Shown piece after piece: positions 1 to 8,841 of a DNA stretch of 11,638 nucleotides (the first letter of the stretch is position 1; every line of letters begins with the position of its first letter). Location: the NCBI GenBank assembly GCA_025351675.1, contig JANXVK010000334.1, forward strand, positions 1 through 11,638, read 5' to 3'. The translations under genes and the position numbers were made by a program. The DNA is from Rhizobacter sp. GTDB lineage: Bacteria; Pseudomonadota; Gammaproteobacteria; Burkholderiales; Burkholderiaceae_C. Below the pieces are notes generated by a model. It saw only the letters and a program-made list of their open reading frames with translations. It was not told the DNA's origin and made no database searches.

Positions 1-1
1 C

Positions 2-259
2 CTCACGGCGACGCGCCCGCTCGATGAGGCGATCAGCAGCGCCGGCGGCGTGCGCTTCGAGGCGATGGACGACGGCCTGATGCTGCGCGCGCTGCCCGGC
101 GTGTTCTGCGCCGGCGAGATGCTCGACTGGGAAGCACCGACGGGCGGCTATCTGCTGACCGCGTCGATGGCCAGCGGGGCAGCCGCGGCGCGCGCGCTGA
201 TGCGGCACCACGCTAGGGTGACGAATGAGGCGTTGCGCGCACCCCTGATCAAGGGGTGA
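2..259 (+). CDS. C-terminal fragment of an HI0933-type NAD(P)/FAD-dependent flavoprotein (5' end outside window)
   Basis: The frame is open from base 2 to the TGA at 257-259, so this is the last 85 codons of a gene entering from the left. The visible protein contains G-V-F-C-A-G-E-M-L-D-W followed by APTGGYLLTASMASG. This is the C-terminal FAD-contacting segment typical of the HI0933/YhiN-like flavoproteins (TIGR03862 subgroup), where an acidic residue after AGE and a Gly-rich loop close over the flavin. Members are usually about 400 residues, so roughly four fifths is missing here. They are presumed soluble oxidoreductases of unknown substrate; the reaction cannot be inferred. A 7-bp inverted repeat with a GATCA loop (240-258) overlaps the stop codon but has no T-tract. 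The Met at 50 is internal and not a start. Confidence 0.8.
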   Translation, partial: LTATRPLDEAISSAGGVRFEAMDDGLMLRALPGVFCAGEMLDWEAPTGGYLLTASMASGAAAARALMRHHARVTNEALRAPLIKG

Positions 260-284
260 CCCGGCTGGCGCGCAGCCATAGACT
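256..284 (+). promoter_or_regulatory. Possible sigma-70 promoter for the PEP-CTERM gene
   Basis: GTGACC (256-261) and TAGACT (279-284) each match the -35 and -10 consensus at four of six positions, with a 17-bp spacer. The elements overlap the stop codon of the upstream flavoprotein gene and would place transcription initiation about 50 bases before the ATG at 342. Both hexamers are weak matches, so this is a motif-level guess only. Confidence 0.3.
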
Positions 285-341
285 GGCGCCAGATCAAGCC
301 CGTCGGGCGGACGCAGTCACAGCAAGATCAAAAGGACCCCA

Positions 342-896
342 ATGAAAAGCAACCCAGTCCACACGCTGGCCTTCGCAGCAGCGCTCGCGTTCGGCGGCGC
401 CGCGCAAGCTCAAAACATGTTTGCCAACGCCGGGTTCGAGACCGGCAACTTCACCGGCTGGACTACCGCTAGCGGCCCGACCGTGACCGCGGATCAGGCG
501 CACACCGGCACCTTCTCCGCTGCAGCCTTTTCGGAAGCACAGGTCGGCCAGACCTTCACCGCCACGGCGGTCGCCGACATTACCGAGCTGTCGTTCTGGG
601 TCAAGCGCGCCGGCGGCCCGTTCGACAGCATCACCTTCAGCTACAGCGATGGATCGTCGTCCGACTGTCTGTTGGAGCTGAGCGGCAACGACTGGGCCTT
701 CGCCAACGTCACCTCCCAGCTGACGCCCGGCAAGAGCTTGACCGGCTTCTCGATGTACGGCACCACGACCGGCCCGGCCTACTTCGACGACTTCAATCTG
801 GTCGCCGGTGCCGTGCCTGAGCCGCAGACCTACGCGCTGATGCTTGCCGGTCTCGGCGTGATGGGCCTGGTTGCACGCCGCCGCCGTCGCGCCTGA
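342..896 (+). CDS. PEP-CTERM sorting domain-containing exported protein
   Basis: This 184-residue protein has an N-terminal Sec signal peptide (residues 1-23, AQA before the likely cleavage site). A beta-rich body opens with NAGFETGNFTGWT and closes with AYFDDFNL, a pattern common in carbohydrate-binding-like jelly-roll domains of exported proteins. The tail at residues 158-184 has the full PEP-CTERM layout: VPEP, a short hydrophobic helix and a terminal Arg cluster. In established systems this tail is recognised by an exosortase (EpsH type), which processes the protein at the envelope, often with exopolysaccharide production; no exosortase gene lies in the window. The start is supported by AAAGGA at 331-336, five bases before the ATG. 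The gene has its own hairpin downstream and looks monocistronic. The ligand is unknown. Confidence 0.9.
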   Translation: MKSNPVHTLAFAAALAFGGAAQAQNMFANAGFETGNFTGWTTASGPTVTADQAHTGTFSAAAFSEAQVGQTFTATAVADITELSFWVKRAGGPFDSITFSYSDGSSSDCLLELSGNDWAFANVTSQLTPGKSLTGFSMYGTTTGPAYFDDFNLVAGAVPEPQTYALMLAGLGVMGLVARRRRRA

Positions 897-919
897 CGTT
901 CATTCCCCCCCCGCGCTGA

Positions 920-955
920 AGCGGCCACCGGGCGACCGGTGGCCGCTGTCGTTTC
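920..955 (+). terminator. Probable intrinsic terminator after the PEP-CTERM gene
   Basis: A perfect 12-bp GC-rich stem pairs 920-931 with 936-947 across the GNRA-type tetraloop GCGA (932-935). It lies 24 bases after the stop codon. The T-rich tail is poor (GTCGTTTC), so termination may be partial or the hairpin may mainly stabilise the mRNA 3' end. Confidence 0.6.
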
Positions 956-1077
956 GGCGTCGGTCATTTCCTACGGGCGCTGTGGCGCCGTGCCCGGCGC
1001 GTTGGCGCACTCGTCCGACTCAGGCCGTCGCGCTCGGTGCCTAGAGTGACGCATCGTCTCAACCCAGGGGTCAGACC

Positions 1078-1500
1078 ATGCGCCACTCGCACACTTTCTC
1101 TCTTTCGATTCGCTGCATCGCCGGCGCGGTGCTCGCGCTGTCAGGTGCCTGCGCCAGCGCCGCGACGCCGACCATCGAAGAGCAGGCCCGCTTTGAACAG
1201 GAGCGCGCGCGCTGCCTGAGCGGCCAATCCGGCCAAACCCAGGACACCTGCATGAAGGAAGCGGTCAACGCCCGTGACGCCGCGATGAAGGGCCAATTGG
1301 CCGACGGCGACGGCAAGCTGCGCAAGAACGCGAGGGAGCGTTGCGATGTGCAGACCGGCGCCGACAAGCGCGACTGCATGGCGCGCGTCAAGGGCGCGTC
1401 GAGCAGCACCGAAAGTGGCAGCGTGAAGGGCGGCGGCATCCTGCGCGAGACCGTGACGATCGAGCCGGCCCCGGCCGCCTCGGCAGCGCCCGCCCGCTGA
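1078..1500 (+). CDS. Small secreted Cys-pair protein of unknown function
   Basis: This 140-residue protein has a signal peptide (hydrophobic residues 14-28, likely cleaved near ASA-A). The body is charged and Gln/Ala-rich, with four cysteines at about residues 46, 58, 89 and 100. They form two related units: R-C-x11-C-M-K-E and R-C-x10-C-M-A-R, suggesting an ancient internal duplication and two disulfide-linked hairpins in the periplasm. The C-terminus is Ala/Pro-rich and low in complexity. The ATG is preceded by AGGGG (1066-1070) at seven bases. Proteins of this look are widespread hypotheticals in Burkholderiales; I cannot assign a role. Two nearly equal-length minus-strand frames overlap it but lack any recognisable feature. 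Confidence 0.75.
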   Translation: MRHSHTFSLSIRCIAGAVLALSGACASAATPTIEEQARFEQERARCLSGQSGQTQDTCMKEAVNARDAAMKGQLADGDGKLRKNARERCDVQTGADKRDCMARVKGASSSTESGSVKGGGILRETVTIEPAPAASAAPAR

Positions 1501-1594
1501 TCGCTGGCAGCGCGGAGCGGTGGGGGGTGCCTGTGGCACACTGCGCCGCTTCGATTCGCTGCCTGCCGCGCCCGAATGCGCGCGGCCTTATCCC

Positions 1595-3928
<2,334 letters not shown>

Positions 3929-3972
3929 AGCAGCGTGCGCAGCCGGGCTGGCTGCCTCACCCTTGGAGTGAG

Positions 3973-4475
3973 ATGGATGACAACCCTCAGCGTCGACGCC
4001 GGTCCGCGCGCGAGACCGCGCAGCTCTGTGATGTGATCGTGAGCCGCTATGCCGAGCGTGCGTGGTGACGCTGTCGGTCGACCAGGTGACCTTTCGCGAA
4101 CCGACCCACGTCGGCGAGCTGGTCACGTTCCTCGCGAGCGTGAACTTCACCGGCACGACCTCGATGGAGATCGGCATCACGGTCGTCACCCGGAACATCG
4201 TGACGCAGACGGTGCGGCATGCGAACAGCTGCTTCTTCACGATGGTGGCGATGGGCGACGACAAAAAGCCGGTGGCCGTGCCGCCGCTCGAACTGCAGAG
4301 GGTCGACCAGCGCCGCCGCGATGCCGCCGCGCGGAAGCGGCGCGAGCTGCGCCACGAGTTCGCGCAGCGCATGAAGCAGGCCGACACCGTGGGCCGAGTG
4401 TCTTTTTGGCACAGGGGTTTGCGAAGTATGAAAACTTGGCGGAACTTTGCATCCAGCTTTGAAGACGGGGCGTAA
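3973..4475 (+). pseudogene. Broken acyl-CoA thioesterase (YciA/hotdog family), deleted and frameshifted
   Basis: From 4062 the frame reads VVTLSVDQVTFREPTHVGEL, LVTFLASVNFTGTTSMEIGI and RHANSCFFTMVA. This is the C-terminal half of a cytosolic acyl-CoA thioester hydrolase with a hotdog fold. It has no usable start there. A well-placed GGAG (3964-3967) precedes an ATG at 3973 that opens another frame; this reads ...SRYAERAW and stops at 4066. SRYAER directly precedes VVTLS in the family, so the two frames join with a one-base deletion (or two-base insertion) near 4060. The expected stretch before SRYA (MTPDMANFSGNVHGG and the central helix with the active-site acidic residue, roughly 35-40 residues) is absent, which implies a second lesion. 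The tail after about RMKQA is also atypical and AT-richer. The gene cannot encode a working enzyme as shown. An assembly error is the alternative explanation. Confidence 0.75.
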
Positions 4476-4522
4476 GGGGCTTCAGACGCGACAGGCTCGT
4501 TCCTGAAAACGTCGAAAAAGTC

Positions 4523-4553
4523 GCCCAAGCCCGGGCACCGCACGGGCTTGGGC
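4523..4553. terminator. GC-rich hairpin upstream of the DUF4331 gene
   Basis: An 11-bp perfect inverted repeat (4523-4533 with 4543-4553, nine-base loop) sits 31 bases before the DUF4331 start. On the + strand it is followed by GCCCTCA, without a T-tract. Read on the minus strand it is followed by GACTTTTTC, so its terminator polarity points leftward, although no minus-strand gene is evident. It may instead be a 5'-UTR structure of the DUF4331 mRNA, or a weak end for the thioesterase remnant. Confidence 0.4.
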
Positions 4554-4584
4554 GCCCTCACGACCTCATGCAAAGGATGACAAC

Positions 4585-6156
4585 ATGATTTCTTCCAACC
4601 TCAGGCCGGGTTCGACCCGTCTGCTGCCGCTGATCGCGGCGATCGGCGCCTTGTACGGCGTGACAACGCTGCCGGCTCAAGCCTCGAGCCACCGCGAAGC
4701 ACCATCGATCACGACGACGCCGAAGGTCGACGGCACCGACTTCTACATGTTCAACAGCTATGAAACCGGCCGGGGCGGATTCGTCACGCTGATCGCCAAC
4801 TATCTGCCGCTGCAGGATGCCTATGGCGGCCCGAATTACTTCAAGCTCGACCCGAATGCGCTGTACGAAATCCACGTCGACAATGTCGGCGACGGCAAGG
4901 AACACATCACGTTCCAGTTCCAGTTCAAGAACACGCTGAAGGGCAAGACCCTGTCGGTCGGCGGCAAGGACGTGGCGATTCCGCTGACCCAGTTCGGCGT
5001 TGTGACCGATCCGAACGCCGCAACGCTGAACGTCAACGAGAGCTTCACCGTCAACGTCGTGCGCGGCGACCGCCGCACCGGCCAGAAGGCCGCGCTGACC
5101 AACGTCACCGGCGGCTCCTCGACCTTCGACAAGCCCTCGGACAACATCGGCACGAAGACAATTCCCAACTACGCTGCCTATGCGGCCAAGCACATCTACA
5201 ACGTCAACATCCCGGGCTGCGCCGCGCCGGGCAAGTTGTTCGTCGGCCAGCGCAAGGATCCGTTCGCCGTCAATCTCGGCACGATCTTCGACTTGGTGCA
5301 TGCATCGGCTGCGTTTCTTCTCGACCCTGCCAACAAGGACGCAGGCACCGATTCGCTGCAGGACAAGAACGTCACCAGCCTGGCGATCGAAGTGCCGACC
5401 GTCTGCCTGACGGCCGGCGCCGACCCGGTCATCGGCGGCTGGACCACCGCCAGCCTGCGCCAAGGCGGTCTGCTCAGCGCCGCGCCGAAGAGCGGCTACC
5501 AGACGGCCGCGATCGGCGGTGGCGCGTGGACGCAGGTCTCGCGTCTCGGCATGCCGCTCGTCAACGAAGTCGTGATCGGCCTGCCCGACAAGGACAAGTT
5601 CAACGCCTCGAAGCCGAGGGACGACGCCCAGTTCGCGAACTACGTGACCAATCCGACGCTGCCGGCACTGCTCGAGATCGCGCTGGCGACCCCGAACATC
5701 GCGCCGACGAACTTCCCGCGCACCGACCTGGTCACAACCTTCCTGACCGGCATCAAGGGCGTGAACCAGCAGGCGACCGTCACTGCATCTGAAATGCTGC
5801 GCTTGAACACCGCCATCCCGGCAACGGCGTACGCGAACCAGAACCGCCTCGGTCTGCTCGGCGGCCTGCTCGGCCCCGCGCCGCAGGATCTGGCCGGCTA
5901 CCCGAACGGCCGGCGCCCGAACGACGACGTGGTTGACATCTCGTTGATCGCGGTGATGGGCGGCCTGTGCGTGGCCAACGGCAATGCCGACACGTACAAG
6001 TTCGGCGCGACCTGCAAGCCTTCCGCGGTGCCGCTCGGCGCGGCCGTGTTCGGTCTGCACGACGGTGTCGACCAGGCTGGCCCGAAGGTCAAGGCGGCTG
6101 GCCCGCTGCTGCCCGGCTTCCCGTACCTCGGCACGGCACTGCCGGGCGCCCAGTAA
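4585..6156 (+). CDS. DUF4331 family exported protein
   Basis: This 523-residue protein has a Sec signal peptide (residues 1-33, LPAQA before SS). The mature protein opens with the DUF4331 hallmark SSHREAP (34-40), then TDFYMFNSYE. Near the C-terminus it has the second family signature PNGRRPNDDVVDISLIAVMG (roughly residues 439-458). The family has no established biochemical activity. The four cysteines in the mature chain (PGCAAP, TVCLT, GLCVA, ATCKP) fall in two groups and could form disulfides in the periplasm or outside the cell. The ATG is set by AAAGGA (4572-4577) seven bases upstream. A lipoprotein gene follows after 21 bases with its own strong Shine-Dalgarno, so the two form one transcription unit closed by the terminator at 6436. 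A 538-codon minus-strand frame covering the gene is a compositional shadow. Confidence 0.9.
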   Translation: MISSNLRPGSTRLLPLIAAIGALYGVTTLPAQASSHREAPSITTTPKVDGTDFYMFNSYETGRGGFVTLIANYLPLQDAYGGPNYFKLDPNALYEIHVDNVGDGKEHITFQFQFKNTLKGKTLSVGGKDVAIPLTQFGVVTDPNAATLNVNESFTVNVVRGDRRTGQKAALTNVTGGSSTFDKPSDNIGTKTIPNYAAYAAKHIYNVNIPGCAAPGKLFVGQRKDPFAVNLGTIFDLVHASAAFLLDPANKDAGTDSLQDKNVTSLAIEVPTVCLTAGADPVIGGWTTASLRQGGLLSAAPKSGYQTAAIGGGAWTQVSRLGMPLVNEVVIGLPDKDKFNASKPRDDAQFANYVTNPTLPALLEIALATPNIAPTNFPRTDLVTTFLTGIKGVNQQATVTASEMLRLNTAIPATAYANQNRLGLLGGLLGPAPQDLAGYPNGRRPNDDVVDISLIAVMGGLCVANGNADTYKFGATCKPSAVPLGAAVFGLHDGVDQAGPKVKAAGPLLPGFPYLGTALPGAQ

Positions 6157-6177
6157 GCCCTGCACAAGGAGCATGAC

Positions 6178-6420
6178 ATGAAGAAATCATGGGTTCTCGC
6201 ACTTTGTGCCGCGGCCGCCATGGCCGGTTGCGGCGGCGGTAACGACGATGTTCCGCCGGTGACCGAGTCGGTACCGGCCAGCGCGAGCGCGTCGGCCAGC
6301 GGCTTCATCGACTACATGAAGCAGTTGGTCGCCGCGTCGGCCGACACGCTCGAGCCGGTCGACGTGAGCGCGGTCACGCCCCCCGCTGATGATGCGGCTG
6401 AACCGACGGCGGTCAACTGA
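6178..6420 (+). CDS. Small putative lipoprotein, partner of the DUF4331 protein
   Basis: This 80-residue product starts MKKSWVLALCAAAAMAGCGGG, a short lipoprotein signal peptide with lipobox M-A-G-C and acylated Cys at residue 18. The remaining 60 or so residues are acidic and rich in Ala, Ser, Pro and Val, with a short amphipathic stretch (GFIDYMKQLVAA, about residues 42-53) and a disordered Pro/Asp tail. AAGGAG (6166-6171) lies six bases before the ATG. It follows the DUF4331 stop by 21 bases and is the last gene before a strong terminator, so co-transcription with DUF4331 is likely. No domain is recognisable. The absence of Asp after the lipid-modified Cys suggests outer-membrane sorting under the classical +2 rule. 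Confidence 0.8.
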   Translation: MKKSWVLALCAAAAMAGCGGGNDDVPPVTESVPASASASASGFIDYMKQLVAASADTLEPVDVSAVTPPADDAAEPTAVN

Positions 6421-6433
6421 CGTCAGTGTCGAC

Positions 6434-6467
6434 AAGGGTGACGGGCACAATGCCCGTCACCCTTTTT
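6434..6467 (+). terminator. Strong intrinsic terminator after the DUF4331-lipoprotein unit
   Basis: A perfect 12-bp stem pairs 6436-6447 with 6451-6462 across a three-base loop (CAA) and is followed at once by five T residues (6463-6467). Two more A-T pairs extend the base of the stem (6434-6435). This is the clearest canonical terminator in the window. The T-tract ends two bases before the first possible start codon of the next gene (ATG at 6470), so it also forms the immediate 5' context of that gene. Confidence 0.9.
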
Positions 6468-6481
6468 CAATGATGCAGACC

Positions 6482-7648
6482 ATGCGATTCACTCGACCGC
6501 TTCTGAACCGTGTCATCGCCGCGCTGGCCTGTGCCGCCGCGATGGCCGCGCAGGCCGCACCAATCACGCCGACCCGCGACGACGAGGTGATCGAGACCCT
6601 GCCTGCCGTCACCGGGAGCCGCGCCGAAGCGCGCCGCGTGCGTCAGCAACTGGCGCAGACCCCGCGGGACGCGACGCTCGCCTTGGCAGCCGCCAAGCGC
6701 TATCTCGATCAGGCCCATGAACTCGGCGATCCGCGCTTTGCCGGCATGGCGATGTCGGCGATCGCGCCTTGGCGCGACGACGCCACGATGCCGGACGACG
6801 TGCTGCTGATGCGCGCGAACCTGCAGCAGTACCTGCACGAATTCGATGCCGCCGCGGCGAGCCTGCAGCGCCTGCTCGCGCGGCCGGGCGTGCCGCGCCC
6901 GCAGGCTTGGCTCACGCTCGCGACCGTGCGCCGCGTGCAAGGCCGCTACGCCGATTCCGACACCGCGTGCCGCCAAGTCGCGAGCGCCGGTTCAGCGCTC
7001 CACGCTGACGCTTGCCAAGCCGAGAACCTGGCCCTGCGCGGCGACGTGGATCGCGCCCGCACCACCTTCACTGCGTTGCTCGCCGACGCGCGCCAGCCGA
7101 CCGCGACGCGGGCGTGGCTGGGGACGAGCTTGGCCGAGCTCGAACAGCGCGCCGGTCGCGCGGCGGCCGCCGAGGCGGCGTTTCAGGCCGCCTTGAAACT
7201 CGAACCCGACCCCTACACGACGCTGGCGTATGCCGACTTCCTGATCGACCAGAAGCGCCCGGCGCAGGCGCTGACGGTGCTGAAAGGTCAGGCCCGCAGC
7301 GACGCCGTGCTGCTGCGCCTGGCGATCGCCGGCACGCAGGCGAGGGTGGCTTCCGCCGCGGCCGACGTGGCCGAAATGCGCGAGCGCATCGCGCTGGCCA
7401 ACGAACGGCCCGACGCGAAGGTGTTCCACGGTCGCGAGCAGGCGATGTTCGCGCTCGCGGTCGACGGCGATGCGGCGAGTGCACTCGAACTCGCGCGCGG
7501 CAACGTCGCGCACCAGCGCGAGCCGCTCGATCTGTTCGTGCTGGCGCAGGCGGCGCGCGCGAGCGGTCGACCGGCGGCCATCGACGCTGCCAAGCGGCTC
7601 GCCGGCGAGATCGGGCTCGTCGATCAGCGCATCAAGGCGATCCTGTGA
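6482..7648 (+). CDS. Exported TPR-like repeat protein
   Basis: This protein of about 388 residues has a Sec signal peptide (MRFTRPLLNRVIAALACAAA, then AAQA at the likely cleavage). The rest is almost wholly alpha-helical and Ala/Leu/Arg-rich, with degenerate tetratricopeptide-like units such as AWLTLATVRRVQGRYADSDT and LAELEQRAGRAAAAEAAFQA, each followed by a Pro-containing turn. TPR arrays usually scaffold protein contacts; here that would be in the periplasm. ATGs at 6470, 6473 and 6482 are all in frame. I chose 6482 because it gives the most typical signal-peptide n-region, but none has a Shine-Dalgarno, since the upstream sequence is the terminator. The HupE/UreJ_2 gene begins eight bases after this stop, which suggests translational coupling. 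No catalytic motif is visible. Confidence 0.85.
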   Translation: MRFTRPLLNRVIAALACAAAMAAQAAPITPTRDDEVIETLPAVTGSRAEARRVRQQLAQTPRDATLALAAAKRYLDQAHELGDPRFAGMAMSAIAPWRDDATMPDDVLLMRANLQQYLHEFDAAAASLQRLLARPGVPRPQAWLTLATVRRVQGRYADSDTACRQVASAGSALHADACQAENLALRGDVDRARTTFTALLADARQPTATRAWLGTSLAELEQRAGRAAAAEAAFQAALKLEPDPYTTLAYADFLIDQKRPAQALTVLKGQARSDAVLLRLAIAGTQARVASAAADVAEMRERIALANERPDAKVFHGREQAMFALAVDGDAASALELARGNVAHQREPLDLFVLAQAARASGRPAAIDAAKRLAGEIGLVDQRIKAIL

Positions 7649-7656
7649 GGGCGCTG

Positions 7657-8790
7657 ATGGCGCGTTGGCTGATCTGCATCGGCCTGCTGCTGCTCGCCGG
7701 TCTCGCCGAGGCGCACAAGGCGAGCGACTCGTACCTGCAGATCGACGCCAGCGAGAAGGGCACGGCGGTGCGCTGGGACATCGCGCTGCGTGACCTCGAC
7801 GCGGCCCTCGACCTCGATACCAATGAAGACGGCCAGCTGACTTGGGGCGAAGTCAAAAGCGCGTGGCCGCGCATCGAGGCGTACGCGTTGCCGCGTCTGA
7901 AGATCGACAGCTGCGTGCTGCGGCCGAGCGGCCAAGCGCTGGAACGCCGCAACGACGGCGCGTATGCGGTGCTGATGCTGACATCTGACTGCGTCGTGAC
8001 GGCGGCGCCAAGGATCGGCTACTCGCTGTTCAGCGAGATCGACCCGACTCACCGCGGCATCGCGAAGGTGCAGCGCGCGGGGCAGCCGCTTGTGTTGAGC
8101 ATGCTCGACCCGGGCCGGATCGCTGCGGCACCTGTCGCCGGCGCCGCGTCGGCAGCCGAGCCCGAGCACGCGGCGCCGACCGGTACCTGGGCCTTCCTGC
8201 GCGAGGGTATCCGCCACATCCTGGGTGGCTACGACCACGTGCTGTTCCTCCTCTGCCTGCTGTTGCCCTCGGTGATGAGGCGAACGCCGGAAGGCTGGCG
8301 ACCGGTCGACAAACTCTCGCAAGCGGTCTGGCCGGTGGTCGGCATCGTGTCGGCGTTCACGGTCGCGCACTCGATCACGCTCGGGCTGGCGGCGCTGAAG
8401 CTGGTGTCGCTGCCGCCGTCGTTCATCGAGCCGGCGATCGCGGTGACGATCATCCTCGCAGCGCTCGACAATGTCTGGCCTATCTTCCCGGTGCGGCGTG
8501 TCGTGGTCACGTTCTTCTTCGGGCTGATCCACGGCTTCGGTTTCGCCGGCGTGCTCGGTGAACTGAACCTGCCGCCGGGCGAGTTTGCGTGGGCCTTGTT
8601 CCAGTTCAATCTAGGGCTCGAGCTCGGGCAGTTGATGATTGTCGTGTGCGTGACGGCGCTGCTCTTCATGCTGCGGGAGCGGCAGCAGTACAGCGGCTGG
8701 GTGATTCGCGGCGGCTCGTACGCCGCGATCGTCGTCGGCGTGGTGTGGCTGATCGAACGCACGGCGAACGTGTCGCTGATGCCGTTCTGA
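7657..8790 (+). CDS. HupE/UreJ_2 family membrane protein with N-terminal EF-hand-like loop
   Basis: This 377-residue protein has a signal peptide (1-19, AEA before HKASDS), then an exported domain of about 160 residues, then a hydrophobic domain with about six membrane segments. Residues 54-65 (DTNEDGQLTWGE) match a canonical EF-hand calcium loop, with acidic or amide side chains at positions 1, 3 and 5, Gly at 6 and Glu at 12. The membrane part opens with GIRHILGGYDHVLFLLCLLL. H187, D193 and H194 fit the HxxxGxDH pattern of the HupE/UreJ superfamily, known for nickel/cobalt permeases. A second conserved histidine motif, GLIHGFGFAG, has H292. The family suggests metal handling, but the substrate of the UreJ_2 branch is not established. 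ATG 7657 is preceded by GAGG (7647-7650); a GTG at 7645 overlapping the upstream stop is an alternative start. Confidence 0.88.
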   Translation: MARWLICIGLLLLAGLAEAHKASDSYLQIDASEKGTAVRWDIALRDLDAALDLDTNEDGQLTWGEVKSAWPRIEAYALPRLKIDSCVLRPSGQALERRNDGAYAVLMLTSDCVVTAAPRIGYSLFSEIDPTHRGIAKVQRAGQPLVLSMLDPGRIAAAPVAGAASAAEPEHAAPTGTWAFLREGIRHILGGYDHVLFLLCLLLPSVMRRTPEGWRPVDKLSQAVWPVVGIVSAFTVAHSITLGLAALKLVSLPPSFIEPAIAVTIILAALDNVWPIFPVRRVVVTFFFGLIHGFGFAGVLGELNLPPGEFAWALFQFNLGLELGQLMIVVCVTALLFMLRERQQYSGWVIRGGSYAAIVVGVVWLIERTANVSLMPF

Positions 8791-8801
8791 GCCCGCTCGG
8801 C

Positions 8802-8814
8802 TAGAATCGCTGCA
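8802..8814 (+). promoter_or_regulatory. Predicted -10 element of the thrS leader promoter
   Basis: TAGAAT (8802-8807) matches the sigma-70 -10 consensus at five of six positions and lies just after the stop of the HupE/UreJ_2 gene. Initiation would be expected near A8814, about 28 bases before the leader peptide. No convincing -35 hexamer is seen at 16-18 bp spacing (the sequence there is ATGCCG-like), so promoter strength is uncertain. Confidence 0.5.
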
Positions 8815-8841
8815 TTAACAACGACAAGGACCAGAAAGGCA

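Noticed and set aside
3939..3955. Six-bp hairpin (GCAGCC/GGCTGC) after the tex stop as a terminator
   Set aside because: It is short and without a T-tract; such repeats are common by chance at this GC content.
4407..4424. Sigma-54-like TTGGCAC ... TTTGC before the DUF4331 gene
   Set aside because: The GG and GC elements are 11 bases apart rather than the required 10, and the site is over 150 bases from the gene. It could be revisited if the sequence has an extra base in the G or T run.
4049..4462. 137-codon + strand frame overlapping the thioesterase remnant
   Set aside because: It is Arg/His-rich without motif, whereas the frame starting at 4062 carries unmistakable thioesterase sequence.
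4558..6174. 538-codon open frame on the minus strand antisense to the DUF4331 gene, with similar long antisense frames over tex, thrS and the HupE/UreJ_2 gene
   Set aside because: The proteins are Arg/Val/Asp/Ala-rich low-complexity shadows with no recognisable motif. Such frames are expected opposite genes with strong G/C third positions.
6389..6469. ATG at 6389 as start of the TPR protein
   Set aside because: It would overlap the lipoprotein gene and the whole terminator, has no ribosome binding site, and would bury the signal peptide about 31 residues inside the protein.
7012..7656. Upstream extension of the HupE/UreJ_2 reading frame
   Set aside because: This stretch is the +2-frame shadow of the TPR gene (Arg-rich, no motif). 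A signal peptide starts exactly at the ATG at 7657, which has its own Shine-Dalgarno.
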